This document shows, piece after piece, positions 8,464 through 17,150 of a stretch of 64,000 nucleotides of DNA (positions are counted from its first letter, which is position 1; each line of letters starts with the position of its first letter). This DNA is from Acinetobacter modestus (GTDB lineage Bacteria > Pseudomonadota > Gammaproteobacteria > Pseudomonadales > Moraxellaceae). Under the pieces are notes generated by a model. The model did not search any database. It saw only the letters and a program-made list of their open reading frames with translations, and was not told the origin of the DNA. The stretch spans positions 567,724-631,723 of the forward strand of contig NZ_BMDV01000002.1 in assembly GCF_014636095.1 (NCBI RefSeq). Direction: 5' to 3'. A program made the translations under genes and the position numbers.

Positions 8464-9696
8464 ATGAAAACAGCAGCTCATATTAATTTATCTGGTGATC
8501 GTCCGAATCGTTGGGGGGCAGTGAAAGGCAATTTATCTGATCAGACAGATTTAAAGGAAGCCTTACAAGGCAAAACAGGTCAAGAAGAAACAACTGCATT
8601 AGCTGAAAACTTAAATCAAGTACAAGCTTTGGCTCAAACGAACGAGCTAAAAATTGGTACAAAAGCAGATCAAATTGATTTAGAAACGACACAAGTTCAA
8701 ATTGAAAATAATCGTTTAGCTATACTCACGAAAGCTGATATTCAAGCTTTAGCGTTACTGACTCAATTAGTTGATACAAAAGCAGATCAAGCATATGTTA
8801 ATCAGCAGATTGCTGATCTAGTTGGGTCAGCTCCAGAAGCTTTAAACACAGTTTACGAGCTTGCAGCTGCTATACAAAATAATCAAAGCATAATTGATAC
8901 ACTCAATCTATCAGTAGCGAATCGCATTCGATTTGATATTGCGACGCAAGCGCTAACTGAACTTCAAAAGCAAAATGCGCGTACAAATATTGGTGCAGAA
9001 AAGCTTGGGACAGCTCAGGAACTGGTTAGTCAAATCACAGCACAAAGCTTAGGCGCAGCTACAGCTGCCCAAGGTTCAAAAGCTGATAGTGCTTTACAGA
9101 GTGCAGATGTCGCAACAGTCGCATTAACAGGGCTATTTTCCAGCTTAGCAAGTCAAAACAAAATCTTTGATGTGATATTCAATACTTACGCCTTAGGTTC
9201 GAATGCTGAAATATCTGCTTCGGATACGCTTGGGCAAATGCTTGGAAAAATCCAAGCACAAATTAAGAATATAGGGAATGGAAGCAGTGGTTTTAATTGG
9301 GTCAATGCGGATCAAATATCTGGACTCACTTTGACGGCACCGGTTCAGCACAGATCATTAAAATTTGCAAAAAAAGATGGGATGCTTTGGATTTGTGGCT
9401 GCTTATATGTTTCAGGTACAACGCAGCCATCAACTAAGTTTTTCAATATTTCAAATGCTGGCTATATGGTTGAACAACACTTGACTAATATTTTTGGAGC
9501 TGAGTCACAAGTTGCAGTATGCAACGCTAATATTTATTGGAGTAATCCAGGTAATGCTCCTACTAACACAAATTCATTGGCAATGTTCTATGTGTTAAAT
9601 ACTGACTTATATTTAAAGCTGCCCGTTACATTTAATTCATTTGGTGGATGGATTGCATTTAATCCAACCCCAATTGGGCGTTTAGTTAATCCTTAA
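8464..9696 (+). CDS. Long tail fibre protein
   Basis: A 410-residue protein. Residues 30-190 are heptad-like, Ala/Gln-rich helices with recurring TKADQ units. APEALNTVYELAAAI (about 122-136) is a motif widespread in phage tail fibres. A Ser/Gly-rich linker (about 270) precedes an aromatic beta-rich C-terminal domain of about 130 residues that is the likely receptor-binding tip. The start is 2 nt after the preceding stop. This window carries two fibre-type genes, 5189 and this one. Confidence 0.7.
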   Translation: MKTAAHINLSGDRPNRWGAVKGNLSDQTDLKEALQGKTGQEETTALAENLNQVQALAQTNELKIGTKADQIDLETTQVQIENNRLAILTKADIQALALLTQLVDTKADQAYVNQQIADLVGSAPEALNTVYELAAAIQNNQSIIDTLNLSVANRIRFDIATQALTELQKQNARTNIGAEKLGTAQELVSQITAQSLGAATAAQGSKADSALQSADVATVALTGLFSSLASQNKIFDVIFNTYALGSNAEISASDTLGQMLGKIQAQIKNIGNGSSGFNWVNADQISGLTLTAPVQHRSLKFAKKDGMLWICGCLYVSGTTQPSTKFFNISNAGYMVEQHLTNIFGAESQVAVCNANIYWSNPGNAPTNTNSLAMFYVLNTDLYLKLPVTFNSFGGWIAFNPTPIGRLVNP

Positions 9697-9702
9697 TAGT
9701 GT

Positions 9703-9777
9703 TTCGGAACTGATAAGAATAAAATTAGATTTTTCTTTGAAAATATCCATATCAAATCGTTTGAAGTAATAAAGACA
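9703..9777 (+). promoter_or_regulatory. GGAAC leader, copy 4 (divergent)
   Basis: TTCGGAAC at 9703-9710 is the most divergent copy, with GGAAC starting 72 nt before ATG 9778. No convincing hairpin is seen in this leader. Confidence 0.4.
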
Positions 9778-10080
9778 ATGACCTATTTAGTTTTCAATGA
9801 AACAGGGAAAAGTACAGGTGATAAGGAAATGGTTGGACAATGTACGTCAGCCATTTTTAATTACCAGGTGCTTGGTGCTGGTGCAGTGGTTGATTTTTTC
9901 GGTAGTAATCATCCTAGTCCAAGTATTGATAATGAGGAACACTGGTCCCCAATAGTAACAATTACCGCAGGTGTTCCAGATACGGAACCTTTTCGGCAAC
10001 ATGCGTGGGATAAATTGCGATTTGTCGTCATGGCTGGTACCGATGTAGAAATTTATGTTTCTAGTGGTGTGTCTGGATAA
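9778..10080 (+). CDS. Small virion protein, possible decoration protein
   Basis: A 100-residue, beta-rich, acidic protein with no signal peptide or membrane helix. It forms a single-gene unit between its own leader and a strong terminator, directly before the major capsid gene. Its size and position suit a head decoration protein, but no family signature is recognised. AWDKLRFVVMAGTDVEIYV near the end looks like a compact beta sandwich strand pair. Confidence 0.45.
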   Translation: MTYLVFNETGKSTGDKEMVGQCTSAIFNYQVLGAGAVVDFFGSNHPSPSIDNEEHWSPIVTITAGVPDTEPFRQHAWDKLRFVVMAGTDVEIYVSSGVSG

Positions 10081-10102
10081 TCAACAAATTACTACTTATA
10101 TG

Positions 10103-10130
10103 AGTCCATCAATCATGATGGACTTTTTTT
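10103..10130 (+). terminator. Rho-independent terminator
   Basis: AGTCCATCA (10103-10111) pairs with TGATGGACT (10116-10124) around a 4-nt loop and is followed by seven T. It separates the small gene at 9778 from the capsid unit. Confidence 0.85.
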
Positions 10131-10154
10131 ATTTTTATCATTTCTTAATTTGCT

Positions 10155-10237
10155 ATTGGAACTCCATAAATTCGACATTTTTCAACATGCGAAATTAGGT
10201 TATCAATTTTCAAAAACCTATTTCAAAGGTGAAAAAA
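10155..10237 (+). promoter_or_regulatory. GGAAC leader, copy 5 (capsid gene)
   Basis: ATTGGAAC at 10155-10162, with GGAAC starting 80 nt before ATG 10238. A hairpin AAATTAGGTT/AACCTATTT with one bulge precedes a strong AAAGGTGA ribosome site. Confidence 0.6.
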
Positions 10238-12001
10238 ATGTCAGTTTTATCTGATCCTCAAAGTGCACTTTATCAAGCGCAATTAGCAGCTACTACACAA
10301 TGCCAAAACTATTTTTATAAAAATGGTGAAGCTGGTTTTGACAGTGTGAATCATATGGCTGAGACTCGACCAACTGCATTAAATGAAATTTTAAATATTG
10401 TTGGCTTTGATAGTGCAGCAGATGTTGATAATGCGATTAAAGTTGGACTCTCACAATATCAATATTGTCATGGTGGTGATTTACCACATGCATCCGTGTT
10501 GGCCACTGCTTTAGATGCTGGTTTATGCATGGCAAAAAAAGTAAGCGGTTTTACTGGTACACATAAACAAAATCTTGAACAATTAGAATCAGGATTCGAT
10601 GATGTAAGTAATACACATCATGAGTCTGTCAGTATTGTGCCAGCTATGACCGTTGCAACGATTGCAACGTTAATTGCCTTTGCTTCTCCCATTATTGCCT
10701 ATATTCCGAATAGCAATGGTTCGAATGAAGTGCCGATTGTTGCAGCGCGATTTACTACTGATCGTGCTTTTGGTGCGATGGCAAAAGGTGAGTATTTGGA
10801 TGGTGTAAATGCATCTAAACCATACTCTGAAGGTCGTTTCCGTTTTGTGTTGGATAATGGTGGTGCAGGTACAACCTATTCAACAACTGCACGTACAAAA
10901 TATGCGAATTATGCAGATAAAACACCAGACGTAAATGCACCATTATTACCTTTTATCGGTGGCAGTATCTCGATTCGCATCAACGGGAAAGAAGTTGCGC
11001 ACACACGTAACCGCAGTAAGTCGAAATTGGCTGGTCAAATTTCTGCAATTACTGAGAAATCAGCAAAAATCGCAGGTGCTGAATATAGCGTGACTGCAAG
11101 TACAATTAACTTGGATGACAGCACAATCTCAGTAACCTTCAACCAAGCATTGCCGAATGGTGTAAAAGCGGAAGTGTTCTTGGTCGCTGATTATGAAGCG
11201 AAAGACGTAAATAATAAGTTTAAGCTTGATCCTGTTGGTATCAGTATTTCGCCTGAATATGAAACGATGGTGAGTTCACCAATTGTCACTCAAATCCATG
11301 CATCAAAATTATTAGTGAATCAGATCACTAATGAGTTGAATATCGGCTTTGTTGGAACCGCATTGTCATTAATGCAAGGCAAAATTTATCTTGAGCAAAC
11401 AGTGCGACTACTTGGCGAAGGCAAAGAACGTGCACAATACAATGATCGTGAATTTACGTTCGATGCAAGCCGTGGTGTTGCTGGTAATTTAGCTGCTGCA
11501 TATAACACTTCGGGGGACTTGTTTGGCGAGCTAATGAAGTATATTGAAGCTGCAAAAATTGGGATTGTACAAGATTCAGGTGGTGCAACCGTAGGCTTTG
11601 ATTTGTACGTCGGTGATAGTGCAAAAGTGTTCTTTGCTCAATTATCGGCTGACAAAATGCCAGTCAAAACAGGTGCCACGGCTGGTCATGGTCAAATCGT
11701 GCGAATTGGTACTTTAGCTGATGGTACCAACGTTTATCATTTGCCAACCTCTGCTGGTGTTCTGGTTGAATCTGATCAAACTTTTGAGATGGAGTTAGTT
11801 GGTCGTGGCAGTGAACCTGTACGCAATCCGCTTGTCGGCTTCATTGAAATGCCATTAACCGTGAGTGAGGCAACGCCTGATCCGCGTGAAAGCTTACTTG
11901 CTTTGATCGGTTCTCAAGCTGCTGAATTAAATCCACTCGACCGTTATGCAGATCAGTTTGCATTACTCAAAGCAATCAATATGCCACGATTAAAAAGTTA
12001 A
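10238..12001 (+). CDS. Major capsid protein
   Basis: A 587-residue protein. I use ATG 10238 because AGGTGA at 10227-10232 is correctly spaced for it; a GTG nine bases earlier is in frame. The first 120 residues are helical and look like a removable scaffold (delta) domain. They contain GFDS at 33-36 and 56-59, and GFDD at 119-122. The mature body would start near VSNTHHESVSIVPAM and continues with a beta-rich HK97-like fold (PIVAARFTTDRAFGAM, then YSEGRFRF). It is a monocistronic unit between its own leader and a strong hairpin. The assignment rests on size, layout and position; I cannot test it by alignment. Confidence 0.7.
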   Translation: MSVLSDPQSALYQAQLAATTQCQNYFYKNGEAGFDSVNHMAETRPTALNEILNIVGFDSAADVDNAIKVGLSQYQYCHGGDLPHASVLATALDAGLCMAKKVSGFTGTHKQNLEQLESGFDDVSNTHHESVSIVPAMTVATIATLIAFASPIIAYIPNSNGSNEVPIVAARFTTDRAFGAMAKGEYLDGVNASKPYSEGRFRFVLDNGGAGTTYSTTARTKYANYADKTPDVNAPLLPFIGGSISIRINGKEVAHTRNRSKSKLAGQISAITEKSAKIAGAEYSVTASTINLDDSTISVTFNQALPNGVKAEVFLVADYEAKDVNNKFKLDPVGISISPEYETMVSSPIVTQIHASKLLVNQITNELNIGFVGTALSLMQGKIYLEQTVRLLGEGKERAQYNDREFTFDASRGVAGNLAAAYNTSGDLFGELMKYIEAAKIGIVQDSGGATVGFDLYVGDSAKVFFAQLSADKMPVKTGATAGHGQIVRIGTLADGTNVYHLPTSAGVLVESDQTFEMELVGRGSEPVRNPLVGFIEMPLTVSEATPDPRESLLALIGSQAAELNPLDRYADQFALLKAINMPRLKS

Positions 12002-12007
12002 TCGTAT

Positions 12008-12039
12008 ATGACAAAGGCGCTTAAGTGCGCCTTTGTCAT
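12008..12039 (+). terminator. Terminator hairpin after capsid gene
   Basis: ATGACAAAGGCGC (12008-12020) pairs with GCGCCTTTGTCAT (12027-12039) around TTAAGT. The stem is very strong and perfectly complementary, but the T-run after it is short. Confidence 0.75.
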
Positions 12040-12073
12040 TTCTATCTAATTTATAACAAAATGGTGAAATACG

Positions 12074-12649
12074 ATGGCTGATGTAAATGAAGTAAAACCA
12101 AAACAACGTAGTCAAAAACCAAAAGCAGTTGAACCAGTTCAACAGGTTGCTAATCAAAATACATCTAATGGAGAAAATACTCCAAAAGACACTGATATTG
12201 ATGTGAAAGACAATGCAGCTAAAACGGAAGACGCAAATTCTAATAGTGAAGCTGCAAAAGCAGAAACATCATCTTCACAGGCTGAAATTCAGCAAGTAGA
12301 GCAAAAAAAAGAAGCTGGTGAAAGTTCAGACGCAAATGCTTCCGAATTAAATCAAGATCCTAATAAAGATGCTACGCCGTCTACTGAATCTGATCCAAAG
12401 CCTAACAACGAAAATATTGTTGTAGAAAAAGCAGCCACTCCAGAATTAACTGAACCTAAAGGATTGGTTATCGAAGTTAAAAACAGTGGTGTCAAATCGG
12501 TTTATGAACCGCTTACAAAGACATCAATTAATGCAGGTCAGACGGTTCAAATTGCCTGTGCAAATTTAATGGTAAAGCAGGGTGTGCTTAATAACATTAA
12601 GCAATTTAAAGACCTTGGCAAAAACTTAGAGGTTTTAAGCAATGACTGA
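12074..12649 (+). CDS. Phage protein with long disordered N-terminus
   Basis: A 191-residue protein. Residues 1-125 are low-complexity and rich in Glu, Asp, Asn, Ser, Ala and Lys, so almost certainly unstructured. Residues 128-190 (beginning LVIEVKNSGVKSVYEPL) form a small folded domain. The layout suits a head-tail joining or scaffold-associated protein, but the family is not recognised. Its start is preceded by GGTGA. It lacks the GGAAC leader seen on most units and overlaps the next gene by 8 nt. Confidence 0.5.
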   Translation: MADVNEVKPKQRSQKPKAVEPVQQVANQNTSNGENTPKDTDIDVKDNAAKTEDANSNSEAAKAETSSSQAEIQQVEQKKEAGESSDANASELNQDPNKDATPSTESDPKPNNENIVVEKAATPELTEPKGLVIEVKNSGVKSVYEPLTKTSINAGQTVQIACANLMVKQGVLNNIKQFKDLGKNLEVLSND

Positions 12650-12908
12650 GTTCAATGGAACAAATCCGCTTCTTGATGCGTTAGGTGATCAGCCTACAAT
12701 TCGAGATGTCACAATCAACAACAATACCAGCTTCAAAATCGTTGAGCCGTTGACTGGTTTACAGATTCAAACTGAGACTATTGTTCGGGTGCATGGTGAA
12801 GTTGCATTTCAGCAAATTCAAAACAATATTGTCCAGCTCAATGAACTTAAACAAGAAGAAGCAGTCACGAGCACAGACGTTATTGTGAATGAGGAAACTG
12901 CTCAATAG
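12642..12908 (+). CDS. Small conserved phage protein
   Basis: An 88-residue soluble acidic protein whose ATG lies 8 nt inside the preceding gene. It reads LLDALGDQPTIRDVTINNN near its start and ends in a Glu-rich tail. Overlap with both neighbours' translation signals suggests a stoichiometric partner of the 12074 product. Function unknown. Confidence 0.45.
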   Translation: MTEFNGTNPLLDALGDQPTIRDVTINNNTSFKIVEPLTGLQIQTETIVRVHGEVAFQQIQNNIVQLNELKQEEAVTSTDVIVNEETAQ

Positions 12909-12911
12909 ACA

Positions 12912-13442
12912 TTGACCAACTGCGCGATTTCAAATGGTGTGCTGAGCTATACGGGAGGCTTAGCACTTGAAGAAGGGAATACGTCTGCTGAACTGTTACC
13001 TTCTCTATTTGCAACAAAGCCTTTTAATGCTGGTGAGGAATTACAATTTACTGTAAATCCAAATACGACAAAGAAATTACTGATTGCATTTGATTTAGGT
13101 CCGAAAATCGGTGAGTTTAGTGATGGATCTGCTGTTGTAAAAGAGCGCCCTGATATTCAGAGAATTCAGTTGTTTAGTGGCCGATCTGCACCACAAGGCA
13201 ATATTGATACAACAGCTTTAACAAGTAGTTATATTGTTGGAATGAAATTGCTCACTGATAAGCAGGCATTGCTCACAATCAAAGATGCTAGTACAGAACA
13301 AGAATTGGCTAGTTTAATTGTTGAAGCACCAAATTTCTGGGCTGGACATTTTACCCGAATTTGGATTTATGCAGAACTTGAAAACATTGAATCTGTATTT
13401 AGTTTACCTTTTGCGGTTCCGAATTCGAATTCTGGAAAATAA
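12912..13442 (+). CDS. Beta-rich phage structural protein
   Basis: A 176-residue protein with a TTG start 3 nt after the preceding stop; no better in-frame start is available without losing conserved-looking sequence. It is beta-rich, with hydrophobic/polar alternation throughout and an aromatic stretch (FWAGHFTRIWIYAELE). It resembles a carbohydrate-binding or capsid-decoration fold. Its beginning (MTN, then SNG and a Gly-rich turn) loosely resembles that of the sheath gene at 13854, which may be chance. No family is recognised. Confidence 0.45.
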   Translation: MTNCAISNGVLSYTGGLALEEGNTSAELLPSLFATKPFNAGEELQFTVNPNTTKKLLIAFDLGPKIGEFSDGSAVVKERPDIQRIQLFSGRSAPQGNIDTTALTSSYIVGMKLLTDKQALLTIKDASTEQELASLIVEAPNFWAGHFTRIWIYAELENIESVFSLPFAVPNSNSGK

Positions 13443-13457
13443 CATTCTGCGAAATTG

Positions 13458-13484
13458 AAAACTCTGCTTATGCAGAGTTTTTTA
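13458..13484 (+). terminator. Rho-independent terminator
   Basis: ACTCTGC (13461-13467) pairs with GCAGAGT (13472-13478), extended by flanking A/T pairs and followed by a T-run. The T-run merges directly into the next ATTGGAAC motif. Confidence 0.8.
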
Positions 13485-13555
13485 TTGGAACATTCAAAAA
13501 TCTGAATTTTGGCAAAGCGCAAAATAACTAAAACGTTTAGCCAAAGGCAAACAAA
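13484..13555 (+). promoter_or_regulatory. GGAAC leader, copy 6
   Basis: ATTGGAAC at 13484-13491 begins in the terminator's T-run, with GGAAC starting 69 nt before GTG 13556. TTTGGC and GCCAAA can pair across the leader. AAAGG upstream of the GTG can serve as ribosome site. Confidence 0.6.
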
Positions 13556-13843
13556 GTGAACACAACAAAGATATTAGGTGAGGCTGTTGGCATACAAAGC
13601 CAAGGCACAGTAGATAAGACCGAAACACAAACTAAAGAAGGGCTAACCTCAGCCTTAATTGTTGGTCGATTTAAGCGTGGTCGAGTAGATAAGCCAATGA
13701 CCATCCATCAAGGTAATATTCGCGGTCAATTGGGCTATGAGCCAACAAATATTGATTATCAAGCTGTACAGGATTGCTTAGATACTGGTGTGCCAAGTAT
13801 CCAAGTTTTACGTGTCGGGCCAACTTTAGATATGCCAGGTTAA
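13556..13843 (+). CDS. Stand-alone sheath-type N-terminal domain (copy 1)
   Basis: A 95-residue protein with a GTG start. It resembles the N-terminal domain of contractile tail sheaths: a hydrophobic strand, GRFKRGRVDKP, GQLGYEP, then VQDCLDTGVPSIQVLRVG. It ends abruptly with seven extra residues (PTLDMPG). The sheath body follows 10 nt later in another frame, so this could be a detached sheath domain or a cassette copied from 34155. The two copies differ at about 17 of 264 bases by my count, mostly silently. Confidence 0.6.
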   Translation: MNTTKILGEAVGIQSQGTVDKTETQTKEGLTSALIVGRFKRGRVDKPMTIHQGNIRGQLGYEPTNIDYQAVQDCLDTGVPSIQVLRVGPTLDMPG

Positions 13844-13853
13844 TGGAGCCATT

Positions 13854-15137
13854 ATGACAAATTTAAAATTAACCAGTAATGGAGCTTTGATACTGGGTGG
13901 CAATGGCGCTGCGGTATTAAGCTTGTTTTTTGATACCTATAGTTATCTAAAAGATACAGATATTGAAGTCGCATTTTTTAGTAAAGTCACTACGCCGACT
14001 TCACTATTAGACATCACCATGCGTTTGCGAATCATCGATTCAACCACTGGTGATGAAGTGATTAAAATTCAGGGTGTCGTTGATGGGGATCCTGAAAATC
14101 CAGCAACGATTATTGCGGTTGCAGACGCTACTGAACAATTTGAACAATTTGAATTGCATATCAATGATGCTTTAAGTGCAATTTTATTGAGTAGTGCATT
14201 CAATCCAGTGAATAGTTTAGGACGTAAGACTGAGATTCTATCGTTACCAGATGAAGAACCAGACACTTTTAACGCTGATCAAACTTATACACTGATTACC
14301 AATTTAGTGGATAAGCCAGCTTATTTAGCATTGCCAACTGTCATTGAAATAGATGTATACGTGGCCTTATTACGTGTGGCTGAAAAATTAAATATTCCAC
14401 TCGATGTTGAGGTTGACTCAACTATGACAGCGGAACAAGTCGCTCTATTTGCTGAAAGTTTAGATGCCCAAACACATCAAGTTCAATTGATTTGGTCGCC
14501 GAATATATGCCGTCCACGAGATGCCATTTCATTACGGGGACGTAAAATTCCAGCTCGGTACATTGGTCAATACATTGGTGACAAGCTGCTGCGTAATGCT
14601 CGAACGAATGCTCAAGGTTTTGCACCTATTCATTATGCCGTCGCTTGGAAAGACTATCCTTTTAAGAAAAAGGCTTTAGAGCTTCGTCCAGATGTTGTCC
14701 TCGATGAACCAACTTTGGAAATGCTTGCTCAAGCAAAAGTGAATGTCGTTCGTCCAATTAAGTTTGAGCGTGTCTTGTATGTCTTAAGTGATGTGCTTAC
14801 TCAGCGTCAAAGTAAAAATAGTGCATTGCGCTTGGTGAATGCTGCTGAAATTGCTATGCGCACCAAAAATGATGTTGTCGACATTCTAAAGAATCATATG
14901 TTGAAACCAACTGAAGATTATTTAGATAAAGCGAGTAAGGAAATAGACAAATATTTGTCTGACGCTGCGACTTCGGGCTGGTTAAAACCTGCTGAAGATT
15001 TGGATGGAAAACCTTTCGCATTCAGCTTAATTCCTGACAAAGATTATCCATTTGAACGAGTTCGTTTGTATTTGGCACGCCGTCCAGAAGGCGCGACCCG
15101 TGCTGTGATCTTTGATGAAGATGTATTAGTTAAATAA
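13854..15137 (+). CDS. Tail sheath protein
   Basis: A 427-residue protein whose central and C-terminal parts have the hallmarks of contractile tail sheaths: ISLRGRKIPARYIGQYIGDKL (about 226-246), later VNVVRPIKFERVLYVLSDVL (about 298-317) and a C-terminal domain with DILKNHMLKPTEDYLD. The first 150 residues are beta-rich and do not look like the canonical sheath N-terminus, which is encoded separately just upstream. The protein should form the contractile outer tube around the product of 16051. Confidence 0.75.
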   Translation: MTNLKLTSNGALILGGNGAAVLSLFFDTYSYLKDTDIEVAFFSKVTTPTSLLDITMRLRIIDSTTGDEVIKIQGVVDGDPENPATIIAVADATEQFEQFELHINDALSAILLSSAFNPVNSLGRKTEILSLPDEEPDTFNADQTYTLITNLVDKPAYLALPTVIEIDVYVALLRVAEKLNIPLDVEVDSTMTAEQVALFAESLDAQTHQVQLIWSPNICRPRDAISLRGRKIPARYIGQYIGDKLLRNARTNAQGFAPIHYAVAWKDYPFKKKALELRPDVVLDEPTLEMLAQAKVNVVRPIKFERVLYVLSDVLTQRQSKNSALRLVNAAEIAMRTKNDVVDILKNHMLKPTEDYLDKASKEIDKYLSDAATSGWLKPAEDLDGKPFAFSLIPDKDYPFERVRLYLARRPEGATRAVIFDEDVLVK

Positions 15138-15150
15138 ATAGGTGATAACA

Positions 15151-15927
15151 ATGTTTGGCGCAAAAAATCCGTTTAATTTAAAACCACAAGAAAATGTATT
15201 ACGCGACTTTGATTCTGCTGCAGCTGGAATTACAAGTAGCGTGAATACATTGACTAGTTCAATTCGTGAAGAACTTTCATTTATTGAGCACGTTCGAGAA
15301 ATGGCTTTGAATATCGTATCTGATCTAGTTGATGCGGTTATTGACAATACTTTAGATGACAATGAATTGCCGACTGACCGTCTTGATTTTCTTATTCTGG
15401 ATGCCTTAGATGGTGCAGATGATGAAAATGGTACGTTGGAAAATGCATTAGTTGCTTCCATTGATGATGCACTTTCAAGTTTTGGTGTAGATGACTCAGT
15501 GATTGCTGAAATCTTTAGCGATAATATTGAAGCTGCTGATGCTGCAATTGAAGCTGCTGCAAGCACAGTAATTGCCAATATGCCTGATGAGGGTGATCCA
15601 TTAGATGAATTAGTACGTGAGTTTATCTATGGTGAACCAGACGAAGAAGATGGTTTTGACTCGGCTAGTGGTAAGAAAAAGCTTTCTCGTGGTCAGATGA
15701 CGACGAAAAGTGTAGGTGGCCGTAAAGTGCGTTATAAAGCGATTGCAGCAATCCGTAATGGTGTTAAAAAGATCGTGAATAAGCGATTACCAGGTCAACG
15801 TATCCGTCTTTCAAGTGACCAAAAAGCTGGACTAAAGAAAGCGAGTTTAAAAGCGCGTTCAGCGAATTCATTGCGAAAACGTATGAAGTCGTTGCTTAAA
15901 GGTAAAAAGATTGGTCTATATAAATAA
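15151..15927 (+). CDS. Bipartite acidic/basic internal head protein
   Basis: A 258-residue protein; ATG 15151 is spaced correctly behind AGGTGA. Residues 1-168 are strongly acidic (many D/E, helical), while residues 172-258 are strongly basic (K/R-rich). The boundary is exactly EEDGFDSASGKKK, with FDS at 169-171; a second FDS is at 20-22. This suggests a precursor whose acidic half masks a DNA-binding basic half until cleavage in the head. The family is unknown and the processing is inferred. The gene ends the sheath unit and is followed by a strong terminator. Confidence 0.55.
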   Translation: MFGAKNPFNLKPQENVLRDFDSAAAGITSSVNTLTSSIREELSFIEHVREMALNIVSDLVDAVIDNTLDDNELPTDRLDFLILDALDGADDENGTLENALVASIDDALSSFGVDDSVIAEIFSDNIEAADAAIEAAASTVIANMPDEGDPLDELVREFIYGEPDEEDGFDSASGKKKLSRGQMTTKSVGGRKVRYKAIAAIRNGVKKIVNKRLPGQRIRLSSDQKAGLKKASLKARSANSLRKRMKSLLKGKKIGLYK

Positions 15928-15944
15928 TCAATAGAATATAGATT

Positions 15945-15977
15945 AAAAAAAGGCTGCGAATATGCAGCCTTTTTTTA
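15945..15977 (+). terminator. Rho-independent terminator
   Basis: AAAAAAAGGCTGC (15945-15957) pairs with GCAGCCTTTTTTT (15964-15976) around GAATAT. It is bidirectional in form and immediately followed by the next GGAAC motif. Confidence 0.9.
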
Positions 15978-16050
15978 TTTGGAACAATGAGGAATTAGTC
16001 TTGGTTCAAGTGATCAGAATACTTATATCCAATAAGATTTGAGAATAACG
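15978..16050 (+). promoter_or_regulatory. GGAAC leader, copy 7
   Basis: TTTGGAAC at 15978-15985 directly follows a terminator, with GGAAC starting 70 nt before ATG 16051. A small hairpin (CTTAT/ATAAG) lies just before the ribosome site GAGAA. Confidence 0.55.
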
Positions 16051-16698
16051 ATGCGTCAAGTCAATCCAATGCTTTTAAATCAAATGAAGGCAGATTCGAT
16101 AGCAATTCAGCAATTAGGTTCGCCGATTTTGTCATGCCAAGGCATGTTGGTCCCACAAGGTTTAGAAGATTACCGTTTTTTAATTAAAAGCTGTCCACGT
16201 CCAATTATTAGTAATGAAGATCCAGCGGAAGTCCAATATCCGGGTGGCTATACGGGGATTGTGGCTGGACCTCCTAAAACACATTACACAGGTAATTTAC
16301 AATTACTGGTTACTGAAGCAGGGCACGATCAACTTTTTGCTGAATACATTGTGGCAAATAAAGGCATGATCAATTGTGATTATTATGATGGTCATGTCGC
16401 AAATTTTACCCGTGCATACTATCTGGAAAACTGTGCAATTCGATTTGAAATGGCCGAATTCGATACGGATAGTCGATCTCAAGTAATGACCGTTTCATGT
16501 CCGATTGATTTCAATTTCTTTGGTGGCTTCGCAAAAATTGGGAGTAATGGCACAGTATTACCTGGTCAGCGTGGAGTCGCTGGTATCGAAGGTCTAATTA
16601 ACCGTGTTCAGAATGTCGTAAACGCTGCACAGTCAGCAACAAACTTAGCTCGTTCAGCGACTGGTGTAGCACGACAAATTGGTTCTTTATTTGGGTAA
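16051..16698 (+). CDS. Putative tail tube protein
   Basis: A 215-residue protein starting at ATG 16051; a TTG 12 nt upstream is in frame but poorly supported. Residues 10-165 are beta-rich (LSCQGMLVPQGLEDYRFLI, then GNLQLLVTEAGHDQ), and the last 45 residues are Ala/Val-rich helix. Being the first gene of the unit after the sheath, with hub- and spike-like genes following, suits the inner tail tube. I have no direct family motif, so the role is inferred from order. Confidence 0.5.
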   Translation: MRQVNPMLLNQMKADSIAIQQLGSPILSCQGMLVPQGLEDYRFLIKSCPRPIISNEDPAEVQYPGGYTGIVAGPPKTHYTGNLQLLVTEAGHDQLFAEYIVANKGMINCDYYDGHVANFTRAYYLENCAIRFEMAEFDTDSRSQVMTVSCPIDFNFFGGFAKIGSNGTVLPGQRGVAGIEGLINRVQNVVNAAQSATNLARSATGVARQIGSLFG

Positions 16699-16703
16699 CT
16701 GCT

Positions 16704-17150
16704 ATGCAATTGTTACCTGATGATGGCTCTCTATGTCCAAAGGTGATTGCTGGTTCTATCGAAGTACTAGCAACGACCTTTTATCAAAAATTACAGATGA
16801 AAGGTTATTCACTTCTTATTGAAGATGTCACGAATGCTTTGGTAGAAGAAACAATGCGTTATGCAGGTTGGGCAAAGCTGACCTGTCAACGTGGTTCAAC
16901 CAGTATTATCACGGTTGACAAGAACATTGTTCTTGAAGGTTTTGAGTGGGTCATTATTGAACCATGTCTAAGTGCAAACTGTGACTTGATTCAAGCGCAA
17001 CTTGTCGAAGCTTCAAGAAGTATGGGCGGTGACGGCTTTGGCATGTCAGTGAGTGAAGCTGAACAAGCATATAATCAAGCAAAAGAGTTAATGCCTAAAA
17101 ATGCTTTTGTGGAACCTCCATTTAGTTTTAAAACTTTAGGGGGCAATTGA
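16704..17150 (+). CDS. Phage tail-region protein, unknown role
   Basis: A 148-residue protein 5 nt after the tube gene and overlapping the next gene by one base (TGATG). It is mixed alpha/beta, with IVLEGFEWVIIEP in the middle and a helical MSVSEAEQAYNQAKELM near the end. Tight coupling to tube and hub genes suggests a tail-completion or baseplate part. I do not recognise the family. Confidence 0.5.
   Translation: MQLLPDDGSLCPKVIAGSIEVLATTFYQKLQMKGYSLLIEDVTNALVEETMRYAGWAKLTCQRGSTSIITVDKNIVLEGFEWVIIEPCLSANCDLIQAQLVEASRSMGGDGFGMSVSEAEQAYNQAKELMPKNAFVEPPFSFKTLGGN

Noticed and set aside
15071..15078. TTTGGCAC, 77 nt upstream of ATG 15151, as another leader motif
   Set aside because: It has a mismatch in the GGAAC core, lies inside sheath coding sequence with no terminator, and the gene already has a strong ribosome site in an operon.
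15126..15578. A 150-codon open frame on the minus strand opposite the acidic/basic head gene
   Set aside because: It is Ser/Ala-rich as expected from the antisense of a D/E/A-rich gene, has no ribosome site and lies wholly within a well-supported + strand gene.
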